Shown one piece after another: positions 44,972 through 55,090 of a DNA stretch of 64,000 bases (its first letter is position 1; the number at the start of each line of letters is the position of its first letter). This DNA comes from Pseudomonadota bacterium. Its GTDB lineage: Bacteria > Pseudomonadota > Alphaproteobacteria > SHVP01. The stretch spans positions 1 to 64,000 of the forward strand of contig JAQBYN010000010.1 in NCBI GenBank assembly GCA_027622715.1, given 5' to 3'. The notes under the pieces are model-generated. The model ran no database searches, had not been told where the DNA came from, and was given only the letters and a program-made list of their open reading frames with translations. Made by a program: the position numbers and the translations under genes.

Positions 44972-46350
44972 CAACTCGCCTTTCCAGCGCGCAGGAGGCC
45001 GGTTACCGAAAGTTTCTTGTCGAAGACATGACGGGCTGCGGCATTTACCTCGTCCAATGTCACGCGCTGAATCCGGTCGGGCCAACTTTCGACGTCAACA
45101 GTCGTCCGGCCATTCGTTAGCGCCTCACCGAATATGCGCGCGGCGCCCTGCACGTTGTCACGCGCGTACACGGACTGCGCTAGCAAGAACCGTTTGGTGC
45201 GATCGAGTTCGTCTTGAGTAATGCCATTTACAAGTACATCGGCGACCAGCGCGTCCATGCGGGCCTCAATATCGTCGAGCGTGGTTTCGCCGCGGGGAAT
45301 CGCGAAGAGAAAAAACTGGCTGGGTCCAACATCGGTGGCGGAGTAGAACGCGCTCGCCTGAACCGCTATTTGCCGCTCGACGACCATGTCGCGGTAAATC
45401 CGGCTCGTCGCGCGTCCGCCGAGCACCTGAGACAGAATTTGTAGTGGAAGCGCGTGTTTTGTATCGCCCCAGTTGTAGCTTGGAGCGATGTAGGAGCGAC
45501 GCCACGTATCTTGGGTGACCTGGGCATGGAACATTTCTAGCCGTCGAGCCGCGAGCTGGGGTGGTTCCTCAGCGCGAATGCGAGGAAGCGAATCACCGCG
45601 TGGAATCACGCCATAGTATTTTTCAGCGAGCGATCGAAGTTGTTCGATCGAAACGTCGCCGGCAACCACCAGGATGGCGTTGTTCGGCGTGTAGTAGGTG
45701 CGATACCAGCTCAACGCATCCTCAAGGGTCAGCGTGCGAATCTCGCTTTCCCAACCGATCACCGGAATTCTGTACGGATAGGCGAGATACTGGGCGGCAT
45801 TCATTTGCTCGAAGAATAGACCTGTCGGCGTATTGTCGACCCGCGAACGGCGTTCTTCGAGAATGACTAACCGTTCCGAAACCACCTGCTCTTCGGTCAA
45901 CGTCAAATTCGTCATCCGATCGGCTTCCAGCCGCATCACCGTCTCTAGTCGGTCCGACGCAACGGTTTGGAAATAGCCCGTGTAGTCGTACGACGTGAAG
46001 GCGTTTTCGCGCCCGCCATTCCGGGTTACGGTTTCTGAAAATTCGCCCACGGGTACATCGCGTGTCCCCTTGAACATGAGGTGTTCGAGAAAGTGCGCAA
46101 TCCCGGATTTACCGCGCGGCTCATCGGCTGAGCCCGCCCGGTACCAAATCATTTGCGTGACGACCGGGGCGCGGTGGTCCTCGATCAAAACAACTTGCAA
46201 CCCGTTGTCCAACTCAAACGATTTCGGATTGAACAACCCGGCGGAATCGACCGACGTTGGGAGCAAGACGAGCGCCGCAATCGCCGCGACGACAAAAACG
46301 CCAAGCCCTTGGGAGGACCGCCGGCGCGACCTAAATAGATGGTATGCCAT
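44971..46350 (-). CDS. M16-family zinc peptidase, catalytic subunit
   Basis: A 459-residue protein with a signal peptide or anchor (about 16-37) and the inverted zinc motif HFLEH (His86, Glu89, His90), with Glu166 as third ligand in LVILEERRSR. The C-terminal half has VLGGRATSRIYRDMVVERQI. It should degrade peptides in the periplasm with its partner. It is in one minus-strand run with ileS, lspA and the lipoprotein gene. Confidence 0.92.
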   Translation of the reverse strand: MAYHLFRSRRRSSQGLGVFVVAAIAALVLLPTSVDSAGLFNPKSFELDNGLQVVLIEDHRAPVVTQMIWYRAGSADEPRGKSGIAHFLEHLMFKGTRDVPVGEFSETVTRNGGRENAFTSYDYTGYFQTVASDRLETVMRLEADRMTNLTLTEEQVVSERLVILEERRSRVDNTPTGLFFEQMNAAQYLAYPYRIPVIGWESEIRTLTLEDALSWYRTYYTPNNAILVVAGDVSIEQLRSLAEKYYGVIPRGDSLPRIRAEEPPQLAARRLEMFHAQVTQDTWRRSYIAPSYNWGDTKHALPLQILSQVLGGRATSRIYRDMVVERQIAVQASAFYSATDVGPSQFFLFAIPRGETTLDDIEARMDALVADVLVNGITQDELDRTKRFLLAQSVYARDNVQGAARIFGEALTNGRTTVDVESWPDRIQRVTLDEVNAAARHVFDKKLSVTGLLRAGKAS

Positions 46351-46429
46351 TATGCTAGGTAGTCACGGCAATAGGGCGGTTGCAAGAGGGTTCGGGCGGC
46401 TGCCCGGTCACATGATGGTCAGGAGATCG

Positions 46430-46999
46430 TTAGAACACGCCAGACAGAATGGACCGACTTTTCCGGCGGATCGTGGGTGCCTGCTGCTGGCCTGCACTGG
46501 TATTGGCGGATGTTTGCTGCTGCCGAATTCGGCGCTCTTCTTCGGTCGCATTGACCACGTTCGGGTCATCAGCTGGACCACGAACACGTTCAAGCAGACG
46601 GTCGACAAATCCGCCCTCGCGCTCAGCAAGCTGGGTGGTCTCTTCATTCAATACACGGCGAATATTGGGGTCGGCGTCCTCGGCGCGGGCGATCTGGAGA
46701 AAAGCTGCCTCCCCGGGGGTGGACCCCGCTGCGGCCGGTCGTTGGGCGTCACCGACCAACGCAGCCTGGGCACGGGCCGTCGGACCGAGTTCCTGCGGCC
46801 GGCGCGCGCCTGGCTCCGGCGGGCGCAAATTAAAATCAGGCGGAATGATGAGTGGCGCTTTGCTGACCACGGTGAACTCATCCGGCGGTCGAGGATCAAG
46901 GCCGAGCGTGCGGCTCGCATTGGAGCAGGCCGCAAGTAGTAGGGCCCCCGTCACAAGGACCACGACGCCAAACCTTTTACGACCACTAGGAATTGTCAT
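46430..46999 (-). CDS. DUF3035 (BamF-like) outer-membrane lipoprotein
   Basis: A 189-residue lipoprotein with a lipobox at VTGALLLAAC (mature Cys at about residue 25), followed by the DUF3035 motif LGLDPRPPDEFTVVSKAPLI and PPDFNLRPPEPGARRPQE. DUF3035 proteins include BamF of alphaproteobacterial outer-membrane assembly complexes. The chosen ATG (46997-46999) overlaps the end of lspA by 14 bases. Its lipoprotein signal would be cut by the neighbouring LspA. Confidence 0.85.
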   Translation of the reverse strand: MTIPSGRKRFGVVVLVTGALLLAACSNASRTLGLDPRPPDEFTVVSKAPLIIPPDFNLRPPEPGARRPQELGPTARAQAALVGDAQRPAAAGSTPGEAAFLQIARAEDADPNIRRVLNEETTQLAEREGGFVDRLLERVRGPADDPNVVNATEEERRIRQQQTSANTSAGQQQAPTIRRKSRSILSGVF

Positions 47000-47468
47000 C
47001 TCCATCAACCGATTTGCGACCACGGAAAACTAGGCCTTCCGTCAGGATCATAACCACGCCTGTCACGATTGCCGAGTCGGCGACGTTGAAGGCGGGCCAA
47101 TGATACCCCATCGCGTGAAAATCAAGAAAATCGACGACTGCACCGTAGACCATCCGGTCAACGGTATTGCCGAGCGCGCCACCGACAATGCCCCCGATGG
47201 CGACGCCGAGCCAAATTGAAGAGGCGCGCCGCAACCAGACAATCAGAACCGCGACAACCACAAGGGCAAGAATGCTGAATACCCATGGCCCCCATGCCTC
47301 GTTCTGAAAGAGGCTAAAACTAATACCTGGGTTGAAGGTCAGCACGATATTGAAGAAGCCGGTCACGGCATCGCGGCTGCCGGGACCAATCGCCGAGACC
47401 GCCCATAACTTGGCCAGCTGATCGGCTACAAGCACGACAAAGGCCACCGGTAGGCCAAGGCGAAGCAT
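46986..47468 (-). CDS. lspA: Lipoprotein signal peptidase
   Basis: A 160-residue protein with four transmembrane helices and the conserved boxes FNPGISFSLF, GNTVDRMVYGAVVDF and AFNVADSAI. Asp113 and Asp131 are the likely catalytic pair. It cleaves signal peptides of lipoproteins such as the one encoded next. The ATG overlaps the ileS TGA. Confidence 0.96.
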   Translation of the reverse strand: MLRLGLPVAFVVLVADQLAKLWAVSAIGPGSRDAVTGFFNIVLTFNPGISFSLFQNEAWGPWVFSILALVVVAVLIVWLRRASSIWLGVAIGGIVGGALGNTVDRMVYGAVVDFLDFHAMGYHWPAFNVADSAIVTGVVMILTEGLVFRGRKSVDGDDNS

Positions 47469-50314
47469 CAGGCGGCTTGGCCTTCCAACTGCGCGACCAC
47501 CTCGGCACAACGATGGCAGACGTCGGCACCCTCATCGGGCACGGCGGCAACCTCGGGGCGCACCTTCCAGCAGCGTTGGCATTTGCCGCCCGTCGCCATT
47601 GCGGGCACGACAGATATCCCCGGGGTCTCTTCAGCGCGGTACGCCTCTGCGGGCCCGTCACCGACGATCAAGTCGAGACCGGAGGTGATACACAGTTCAG
47701 CTAGGTCCAAGCCAGCACAAACAGCGACGGTTTCCTGGTCGGCGAAAACGCTGGGCGCGGCCTGCAACGAAGACCCGATGCGTTTTTCACGCCGTTCGAT
47801 TTCCAGCGCGCCTGTCACGACGCCGCGAAGACGGCGCACTTTGAGCCACTTTTCCTCGAGCGCGTCGTCCCGCCACGAATCGGGGACCTCGGGGAACAAC
47901 TGCAAATGGACGCTTTCTGACTCGCCCGGAAAGCGCGTCAGCCACGCCTCTTCAGCCGTGAAGCATATGAAGGGTGCAAGCCATATCGTTAGGCAACGGA
48001 ATAGCTGATCCAATACCGTGCGCGATGCCCGACGAACCAGGGCCTCCTCGCTATCGCAATAGAACGAGTCTTTGCGGATGTCGAAGTAGAACGCAGATAG
48101 ATCGCCGGTGCAGAAACTGTAGAGCTGTACATACATGTCGTGGAAATCGAAGTCGTCACAGCTTTTTCGCACATGACGATCAAGCACCCACAAGCGGTGC
48201 AGGACCCACCGCTCGAGTTCAGGCATTTCCGCCACTGGAACGCGCTCGTCTTCGGTAAATCCGGTCAGATTGCCGAGCATAAAGCGCAGCGTGTTACGCA
48301 GTTTCCGATAGGCGTCGACTTGTCGATCGACGATCTCTTTGCCGATCCGCAAATCTTCGGTGTAATCCGACCCGACGACCCAAAGTCTTAGGATGTCGGC
48401 GCCGCTCTGGTTGGCGATGTCGAGAGGACTCACGACATTGCCCAGTGACTTTGACATTTTTCGTCCATCGCCGGCCATGACGAACCCGTGCGTCAGCACG
48501 GCTTCGTACGGTGCGCGCCCACGAGTCCCGCATGACTCGAGGAGTGAAGAATGAAACCAACCGCGGTGTTGATCCGAACCTTCGAGGTAAAGCGAGGCCG
48601 GCCATTTGAGGTCGGGCCGCTGCTCCAGGACGAAGCTATGGGTCGATCCGGAGTCGAACCAGACGTCGACGATGTCGGTAACTTTCTCGTAGTCAGCCGG
48701 GTCGTAATCGTCGCCAAGGAAACTCGCACCGTCCTCGTCGACAAACCAAGCGTCCGCGCCGCGCGCCTCGAAAGCCGCGGCCACGCGTTCATTGACCCGT
48801 TCATCGCGCAGCGGTTCGCCGGTTTTTCGGTTGACGAAGACGGTGATCGGGACGCCCCAAGCCCGCTGTCTCGAGACGACCCATTCCGGGCGGTGTTCGA
48901 TCATCGAATGGATTCGATTGCGACCTTGGGAAGGAAGCCAGCGTACTTCATCGATTGCGGCCAACGCTTTGGCCCGCAAGTCGTTCACCGACATACTGAT
49001 GAACCACTGCGGCGTATTGCGGAAAATCACCGGTGCCTTCGAGCGCCACGAATGGGGGTATTGGTGAACCAGTGTGCCGGTCGCGAGGAGCCGGCCATGG
49101 GTCAGCAATGCGTCCATGACAACTTTGTTCGCATCACCCTCTTTACCGCTCGGGTGAAGCACTTTGTGACCCGCGAATAACGGCACCGTGTCGACGTAGA
49201 CGCCGGCGGCGTCGACCGTCTCGGGTATCGTAATGCCGTGTTTCTGGCCGAGCTCAAAGTCGTCGGCGCCGTGGCCCGGCGCGATATGCACAAAGCCGGT
49301 GCCCTGCTCGGTATCCACAAAGCTCCCAGCCAGGAGCGGCACGTCAAAATCATAGCCGTGGCCGGCAAACGGATGACGGGCGATCGCACCGTCGAGTTCA
49401 CGGCCCGGGAAGGCTTGGGACAGGGTCCAGTCAGCAATTCCCGCTTCGGCTTTCACGGCATCAACCAGTGTGGCTGCGATCACGACCCGCTCGCCTGGAG
49501 TGACGGTGCTGCCCTCGTCGACCGCAGTGACGTCGCCAACGACGTAATCGATGTCAGCGCCGTAGGCGATCGCGCGGTTGCCCGGCAATGTCCACGGTGT
49601 CGTGGTCCAGATCACAATGCTCGCGCCGTTCAACTCGGCCTTGCCGCTTGCGGCGAGCGGGAAACGGACCATGGCGGTGGTCGATGTATGGTCGTGATAC
49701 TCGACTTCGGCTTCGGCCAGCGCGGTCTTTTCGACGACCGACCACATGACGGGTTTCGAACCCTTGTAGAGCCCGCCGTTCATCAAGAACTTGCAGATCT
49801 CGCGGGCAATCTGCGCCTCGGCCTTGAAGGCCATCGTCGAATAATAGTTGTCCCAATCGCCGACGACGCCGAGGCGCTTGAATTCGTCCCCCTGGACGCC
49901 GATCCATTTTTCGGCAAAGTCGCGGCACTCTTGGCGGAATTGGACGACCGGCACTTCGTCCTTGTTCTTGCCCGCTTTGCGGTAATTCTGCTCGACCTGC
50001 CATTCGATCGGTAGACCGTGGCAGTCCCAACCGGGCACATAATTCGCGTCTTTGCCCATCATTTGCTGCGAGCGGTTGACGACGTCTTTCAAAATCTTGT
50101 TGAGCGCCGTGCCGATATGCAGATGGCCGTTCGCGTATGGCGGCCCGTCGTGCAGGATAAATTTCTCGCGGCCTTTGCTTTGGTCGCGCAATCGCTCGTA
50201 GAGCTTCATCTGCGCCCACCGGGCGAGAAACTCCGGTTCGCGCTTGGGTAGCCCAGCGCGCATCGGAAAATCCGTCTCGGGCAGGAAGACGGTCGATTTA
50301 TAGTCTTTGGACAT
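47468..50314 (-). CDS. ileS: Isoleucyl-tRNA synthetase
   Basis: A 948-residue class I synthetase. It has the HIGH-type motif in [11 protein letters not shown] (63-73), an editing domain in the middle, the KMSKS motif in [11 protein letters not shown], and a C-terminal zinc finger ([10 protein letters not shown] then CHRCAEVV). It starts at an ATG and is followed without gap by lspA. The 159 bases before it hold no recognisable gene. Confidence 0.97.
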   Translation of the reverse strand: MSKDYKSTVFLPETDFPMRAGLPKREPEFLARWAQMKLYERLRDQSKGREKFILHDGPPYANGHLHIGTALNKILKDVVNRSQQMMGKDANYVPGWDCHGLPIEWQVEQNYRKAGKNKDEVPVVQFRQECRDFAEKWIGVQGDEFKRLGVVGDWDNYYSTMAFKAEAQIAREICKFLMNGGLYKGSKPVMWSVVEKTALAEAEVEYHDHTSTTAMVRFPLAASGKAELNGASIVIWTTTPWTLPGNRAIAYGADIDYVVGDVTAVDEGSTVTPGERVVIAATLVDAVKAEAGIADWTLSQAFPGRELDGAIARHPFAGHGYDFDVPLLAGSFVDTEQGTGFVHIAPGHGADDFELGQKHGITIPETVDAAGVYVDTVPLFAGHKVLHPSGKEGDANKVVMDALLTHGRLLATGTLVHQYPHSWRSKAPVIFRNTPQWFISMSVNDLRAKALAAIDEVRWLPSQGRNRIHSMIEHRPEWVVSRQRAWGVPITVFVNRKTGEPLRDERVNERVAAAFEARGADAWFVDEDGASFLGDDYDPADYEKVTDIVDVWFDSGSTHSFVLEQRPDLKWPASLYLEGSDQHRGWFHSSLLESCGTRGRAPYEAVLTHGFVMAGDGRKMSKSLGNVVSPLDIANQSGADILRLWVVGSDYTEDLRIGKEIVDRQVDAYRKLRNTLRFMLGNLTGFTEDERVPVAEMPELERWVLHRLWVLDRHVRKSCDDFDFHDMYVQLYSFCTGDLSAFYFDIRKDSFYCDSEEALVRRASRTVLDQLFRCLTIWLAPFICFTAEEAWLTRFPGESESVHLQLFPEVPDSWRDDALEEKWLKVRRLRGVVTGALEIERREKRIGSSLQAAPSVFADQETVAVCAGLDLAELCITSGLDLIVGDGPAEAYRAEETPGISVVPAMATGGKCQRCWKVRPEVAAVPDEGADVCHRCAEVVAQLEGQAA

Positions 50315-50473
50315 CAGAGAAACTTAGATTCCAGTTCGGGAGAAGAAAACGGCAAACGCGGTCCGGCTTCGGTTAGAGAGCCGGGGTGATAATTCGCGAA
50401 ATCTGTTGCCGATTTTGCCTGGACATGGCCGATTTTGTATCAGGGGCTCTGCAACCTGTCGAGGCTCTCCGGC

Positions 50474-51478
50474 TTACGGCAGAGGCTCGTCGCGAGCGGG
50501 GAGCGGCGCGCCAGTGTCGAATCGCCCCGCCGCAGACTCTGGGCGGGCAAGGATTTGCCTAGAGTTGGCGCAGTCAGTCGCCATTTGGGCGATCAGCCCA
50601 TCCAAGTCGGCAAAGCGTTCTTCGGGGCGCAAGTATTCGATCAGCGCCACATCCAGCCGTTTGGCGTAGAGATCGCCCGAGAAATCGAGGAGGTGGACCT
50701 CAAGCAAGACGGTGCGGCCGTCGAAAGTCGGACGTAGCCCCAGGTTCGCGGCGCCGTCATGCCACGTTGTTGCCCCGTCTTCATCGATGGCGGCGCGTAC
50801 CGCATAGATGCCGAGAGACGGTTGTAGGTAGGCGCCGAGCTCAAGGTTAGCCGTTGGAAAACCGAGATCGCGCCCACGCGCGTCACCACGCTGCACAACG
50901 CCATCGATGCACCACCAGCGGCCCAGCGATTCCGCTGCATCGCGCGGGCGCCCGCTTTGCAGCAACTCGCGAATGGCGCGCGACGAATAGAGGGCTCCGT
51001 TCTCCGCCACATGGGCCTCGACGATGGTGAGTCCGAAACCCAGTATCGCGGCCTGCTCTTTTAAGAAGCGCGTGTTTCCACGGCGTTTGTGTCCAAACGC
51101 AAAATCGTGCCCGACCACGAGATGACCGATCTGCAGCCCGCCGACCAAACCATCGCCCACAAAGGACTCGGCGGACGTATTGGCCAGTGCCGCGTCGAAC
51201 GGCACCGCCACCATGCAATCGACGCCCCATTCCTCGAGAATGATTTCCTTGCGCGCGAATGGCGTCAGTCGAAATGGCGGATCGTCGGGGCTGAAATAAT
51301 GCCGTGGGTGCGGTTCGAACGTGATGACGCCGCACGCGCGGCCCGCGGCTTTGGCGATGTCTTTGGCGCGATCGATGACCGCCCGGTGCCCGAGGTGCAG
51401 CCCATCGAAATTGCCGACCGCATGGACCGCGCCGTGGAGGCCGGCCGGTAGCTGATCGAAGCCGCGAACAACTTTCAT
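50474..51478 (-). CDS. ribF: Bifunctional riboflavin kinase/FAD synthetase
   Basis: A 334-residue enzyme. The N-terminal FMN adenylyltransferase domain has VGNFDGLHLGHRAVI and GHDFAFGHKRRGN. The C-terminal riboflavin kinase domain has GFPTANLELGAY, LEVHLLDFSGDLYAKRL and EYLRPEERF. It makes FMN and FAD. It follows the maoC gene by 13 bases. Confidence 0.95.
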   Translation of the reverse strand: MKVVRGFDQLPAGLHGAVHAVGNFDGLHLGHRAVIDRAKDIAKAAGRACGVITFEPHPRHYFSPDDPPFRLTPFARKEIILEEWGVDCMVAVPFDAALANTSAESFVGDGLVGGLQIGHLVVGHDFAFGHKRRGNTRFLKEQAAILGFGLTIVEAHVAENGALYSSRAIRELLQSGRPRDAAESLGRWWCIDGVVQRGDARGRDLGFPTANLELGAYLQPSLGIYAVRAAIDEDGATTWHDGAANLGLRPTFDGRTVLLEVHLLDFSGDLYAKRLDVALIEYLRPEERFADLDGLIAQMATDCANSRQILARPESAAGRFDTGAPLPARDEPLP

Positions 51479-51491
51479 CGCAGCAGCGTAC

Positions 51492-51920
51492 TCAGCCCCG
51501 CGAGGGCACCATTACCAGCGCCTCCCCTTCGATCACCGTCGTATCGGCGACGCGACACACCGTCCTCAGCGTGACCCGCTTCTTTTCGGTATTGACCTCG
51601 GAAACTTCTACCCGCGTAACCACGACGTCATTGATTCGGACAGGCGCACGAAACTTGAGGCTTTGGCTCATATAGACGGCCCCCGGTCCGGGAAGGCGGG
51701 TCCCGACGACCGCAGAAATGAAACCCGCCCCGAGCATCCCATGGGCGATCCGGCCTTTGAAGATCGTTGTCGCAGCGTAGTCTTCGTCGAGGTGCAGCGG
51801 ATTATCGTCGCCCGACACCGACGCAAACTGTTCGATCATCGCCTCGGTAACAACATTGCTCACTTCGTCGGTCATACCGACGGTGAGATCTTCAATGAAG
51901 TAGCCCTCATGGCCTGTCAT
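51492..51920 (-). CDS. MaoC-type (R)-specific enoyl-CoA hydratase
   Basis: A 142-residue hot-dog protein with the hydratase-2 motif SGDDNPLHLDEDYAA followed by GRIAHGMLGAGF, giving the Asp/His dyad. It hydrates trans-2-enoyl-CoA to (R)-3-hydroxyacyl-CoA. AAGGTGG lies close before the ATG (51918-51920). It could feed storage polymer or fatty acid metabolism and heads the ribF-ileS block. Confidence 0.88.
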   Translation of the reverse strand: MTGHEGYFIEDLTVGMTDEVSNVVTEAMIEQFASVSGDDNPLHLDEDYAATTIFKGRIAHGMLGAGFISAVVGTRLPGPGAVYMSQSLKFRAPVRINDVVVTRVEVSEVNTEKKRVTLRTVCRVADTTVIEGEALVMVPSRG

Positions 51921-52014
51921 CACACCACCTTCTCTATCGTGTGGCGTGTGGCATAGCGCTGCCTGCCGCACGATGCAACCGGGCGGCAGAAACGGTATTG
52001 GCGGGGGCAACGCG

Positions 52015-52067
52015 CCGGCCTGGCGGCGTCAGGGAACAGGCCGGGCACAAAATACTGGCCAGGCCGG
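52015..52067. promoter_or_regulatory. Perfect 10-base inverted repeat upstream of maoC
   Basis: CCGGCCTGGC at 52015-52024 and its reverse complement at 52058-52067 are separated by 33 bases that include another GGCCGGG. It may be a terminator-like or regulatory stem. There is no T-run, so the role is open. Confidence 0.35.
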
Positions 52068-52211
52068 TGGTTATCGTCTGAGAGAGGCGACCTGTCCCCT
52101 GTCCAAGTACGCACTTAGTCTTAGTTACTCAGGATCGAGCGCCGGGGAGGCACAGGCGGGCTACAACAAGTCATTGATTCCGCTAAGAATCTCAAATCGA
52201 AACACATTGTT

Positions 52212-52784
52212 TTAGGGAATTACTACGCCGTTATGGCTCGCTTCCCTGGCGAAGACCCGCCTGACCATTGGCTCGAAGAACGCGACCGGCTTGCTCGCAT
52301 AGTCGGGGTCGAACGCCGGCATATCCCAGCGTTCGCAGAATTCATGGGCAGCATCGAACCAGGGTTCGCCGCGATGACGCTCGCGCATGTTCGGATCGGC
52401 GCCAACCTTGTCGAAAAAGAAGTAGCCCTGAAACTCGGGGTGATAGCGCAAGATCCTGTAGTTCTCTTCGCTGACGAAGGGCCGCATGATTTCGCTGACG
52501 AACGCCCCATGATTGTCGGGTGCAAGTTCGTCACCGATGTCGTGCAGAAGCGCGCAAACAACTTTTTCCTCGTCGGCGCCATCCGCATGCGCCCGCGTCG
52601 CCGTCTGCAAAGAATGCTCGAGGCGGTCCACCTGGAGACCAGGGGACTGACCACCTAGCCCTCGCAACAAGGCCAACACGCGATCGGCAAGCCCGGCATG
52701 TTCCACCGCCATATGGCGGTGCATGATTTTAAAGTCGTCCGCGGTCGCCTGATCGAGACGGGTAAAGCTGACATGGTCGTTCAT
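52212..52784 (-). CDS. HD-domain protein of the PhnZ/TmpB-like type
   Basis: A 190-residue all-helical HD protein. Candidate metal ligands are His57 (LEHSLQTA), His81-Asp82 (LLHDIGDEL), His92 (NHGAFVSE), His115 (LRYHPEFQGYFF) and Asp154 (RWDMPAF). This spacing and the HPEFQGY box match HD-domain mixed-valent diiron oxygenases such as PhnZ rather than plain phosphohydrolases. The PhnZ residues corresponding to Tyr24 and Glu27 are Ser47 and Leu50 here, so the substrate or reaction probably differs. It is divergent from the crotonase gene at 52882. Confidence 0.7.
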   Translation of the reverse strand: MNDHVSFTRLDQATADDFKIMHRHMAVEHAGLADRVLALLRGLGGQSPGLQVDRLEHSLQTATRAHADGADEEKVVCALLHDIGDELAPDNHGAFVSEIMRPFVSEENYRILRYHPEFQGYFFFDKVGADPNMRERHRGEPWFDAAHEFCERWDMPAFDPDYASKPVAFFEPMVRRVFAREASHNGVVIP

Positions 52785-52881
52785 AAATGCCTCCCTGAGC
52801 GGCTCAGTACACCCAATGGCGCCCGCGTTGACAAGGCGCGCGGACGCATGGGTAGATGCCGGCCACTGACAAGGAGGTACT

Positions 52882-53670
52882 ATGGGCGGCAATCCGGCAA
52901 TTTATCTAGAAAAAGACGGGCCCATTGGCTGGTTGGTCCTGAACCAGCCCGCCAAGCGCAATGCGCTTTCCGAGGCAATGTGGGACGCAATTCCGGCGCT
53001 GCTCGATCAAGCCGCCCAGGATAAAGCGATCCGCGTTGTCGTCGTTCGCGGGGTTGACCACAAGGCCTTCGCGGCCGGTGCCGACATCAGCGAATTCGAG
53101 AAAGTCCATACTTCGCCGGATTCATCACAGGCCTACAACCGTATTGTTCAACGCGCCGAGCGACAGCTGTCGCGCTTTGCCAAACCAACCATCGCGATGA
53201 TCCAGGGGCCTTGTGTCGGCGGCGGGTGCGGCATTGCCGTCGCGTGCGATTTGCGGTTCGCCGATGATACTGCCCGGTTTGGTATTCCCCCGGCCAAGCT
53301 TGGACTGGTTTACAGCCTGCACGACACCAAACTTGTCGTCGACAAGATCGGGCCGGCCCGCGCCGTGGACATGCTCTACACCGGCCGTCTCGTCGACGCG
53401 GCGGAGGCGCTGCGCATCGGACTGATCGACCGCCTGTTGTCGCCGGCGGCGATCGAGGCCGAAACCCGGTCCTATTGCGAGATGATCGCCCAATCGAGTC
53501 AGTTCTCGGTCAGGGCAACCAAGCAGATCGTGCGCATGATTCTGGACGGCGATGCGGAAGATACGGATGAAACGCTCAAGCTGTTCGACGACGCTTTCCG
53601 CGGCGAGGACTTTGTCGAGGGCCGCACAGCGTTTATGGAAAAACGCAAGCCAGCCTTCAAATACTCCTAG
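52882..53670 (+). CDS. Crotonase-fold protein lacking the usual hydratase glutamates
   Basis: A 262-residue crotonase. The oxyanion-hole segments AAGADISEF and GPCVGGGCGIAVACD are present. Gly117 and Pro137 stand where enoyl-CoA hydratase has its two catalytic glutamates. KLGLVYS with Tyr144, and the ending EDFVEGRTAFMEKRKPAF, look like methylmalonyl-CoA decarboxylase and related crotonases. AAGGAGGT precedes the ATG. It may be a decarboxylase, isomerase or other non-hydratase. Confidence 0.85.
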   Translation: MGGNPAIYLEKDGPIGWLVLNQPAKRNALSEAMWDAIPALLDQAAQDKAIRVVVVRGVDHKAFAAGADISEFEKVHTSPDSSQAYNRIVQRAERQLSRFAKPTIAMIQGPCVGGGCGIAVACDLRFADDTARFGIPPAKLGLVYSLHDTKLVVDKIGPARAVDMLYTGRLVDAAEALRIGLIDRLLSPAAIEAETRSYCEMIAQSSQFSVRATKQIVRMILDGDAEDTDETLKLFDDAFRGEDFVEGRTAFMEKRKPAFKYS

Positions 53671-53679
53671 CGCGCTGGC

Positions 53680-55074
53680 CTAGCTCAAGTGTAACGGCCG
53701 CATATCATGATCGGCGGCCAACTCGTAGGCGCGGGCGATTCGTAGGATCGCGGCTTCGCCGAAGGCGCGCCCCAAAACCTGCAAGCCCATCGGCAGGCCG
53801 TTCGAGGCGAATCCCATTGGGACCGAGACGGCCGGTCGGTCGGTGAGATTGGCGATCGCCGTCAGGTCTGCTTGGTTGACCGGGACAGGGTCCGAAAAGT
53901 CGAACGCGGTCTGTGGCGTTGTCGGCATAACAATGGCGTCAAGATCGGCAAACGTGGCCATGATCCGCTCACGCGCAGCGGCAATGTCGCGCTGTGCACG
54001 CACCAGACGCACGGCGGGTAACGCCGCGCCATAGCCCAGCATCGCCTGTAATTCGTCGGAAAGTTGTTCGGGCCGCTCAGCCAGATCAGCGGCGTGGACC
54101 ACGGCGCCCTCAACCTCCGAGATGATCAGGCCGGCGCGGCGTAGTCGGCCAAAATCGTAGCCGTCAAAAGTGACCGGCACGATTTCCGCGCCCAATCCGG
54201 CAATGATTTCGGCTGCCCTGTTGAAGCCGACGACGACTTCCAAATCAACCACGGCTTCGGCCAGACCGTCCAGACGGCCCAATCGGATACCGGCGAGGCT
54301 GGCGGGCGCGCCGGGATCATAGGGTTCGGCGCTCGGTGCGGCGGTCGATTCTGCGCAGGCTGGATCAAACCCCGCGAGCACGTCGAGCAGAAGTCCGAGG
54401 TCGCGCGTGGATCGCGCGAGTGGGCCGACATGATCGAACGTCCATGACAAGGGCACCACGCCGCGCGGCGATATTAGGCCGCGAGTCCCCTTGATTCCCG
54501 CTACACCGCAATAGGCGGCTGGGACGCGCACTGAGCCCAAAGTGTCGGTACCCAGCGCGGCGAGACAAAAGCCCGCCGCCACGGCCGCGCCCGATCCGCC
54601 GCTGGACCCCCCCGGCGTATGACTGGCGCGGTGGGGATTGTAGGTGCGCCCGTACAGCGGATTTTCGTTGGTCGCGCCGAGCGCCGCTTCGTGCATGTTG
54701 ACCTTGCCCAAGATCACCGCGCCGGCGGCGCGCAGCCGCGCGGTCACGACCGCATCATCGGTGGACACGATGTGGGCGCGCGAGGCCATGCCCGCGCTCG
54801 CAGGCGTTCCGGCAAGATCGATATTGTCTTTGAGGGCGACGGGGATGCCGTCCAGAGGGCCTAGTGTCTCCCCCTTTGTCCGACGCCGGTCGGCGTCCGA
54901 TGCAGCGACACGTGCCGCATCAGCCGTCAACGTCGTGAAAACGTGGAGCGTCCCGTCGTGACGCGCAATTCGTTCGAGGCAGGTCTCGGTTAAGTCGCTC
55001 GCACGTACATCGCCCGCCGCGAGCGCCCGCGCCCAGCCCGCGAGATCGTGCGCGAAAATATCGAGACTGGCCAC
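53680..55074 (-). CDS. Amidase signature-family hydrolase
   Basis: A 464-residue amidase with the Lys-Ser-Ser site: Lys82 in VALKDNID, a Ser of PGGSSGGSGAAVAAG (157/158) and nucleophile Ser181 in GTDTLGSVRVPAAYCG. It hydrolyses a C-N amide bond; substrate unknown. It is the last gene of a minus-strand run that begins with two MmgE/PrpD genes and a CoA ligase, which suggests it releases an acid to be activated. Confidence 0.9.
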   Translation of the reverse strand: MASLDIFAHDLAGWARALAAGDVRASDLTETCLERIARHDGTLHVFTTLTADAARVAASDADRRRTKGETLGPLDGIPVALKDNIDLAGTPASAGMASRAHIVSTDDAVVTARLRAAGAVILGKVNMHEAALGATNENPLYGRTYNPHRASHTPGGSSGGSGAAVAAGFCLAALGTDTLGSVRVPAAYCGVAGIKGTRGLISPRGVVPLSWTFDHVGPLARSTRDLGLLLDVLAGFDPACAESTAAPSAEPYDPGAPASLAGIRLGRLDGLAEAVVDLEVVVGFNRAAEIIAGLGAEIVPVTFDGYDFGRLRRAGLIISEVEGAVVHAADLAERPEQLSDELQAMLGYGAALPAVRLVRAQRDIAAARERIMATFADLDAIVMPTTPQTAFDFSDPVPVNQADLTAIANLTDRPAVSVPMGFASNGLPMGLQVLGRAFGEAAILRIARAYELAADHDMRPLHLS

Positions 55075-55090
55075 GCTGGGTGCCGCGGCC

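Noticed and set aside
50363-50384. CCGGCT/AGCCGG hairpin upstream of ribF's stop
   Set aside because: A six-base stem with a ten-base loop and no T-run; not more than chance in GC-rich DNA.
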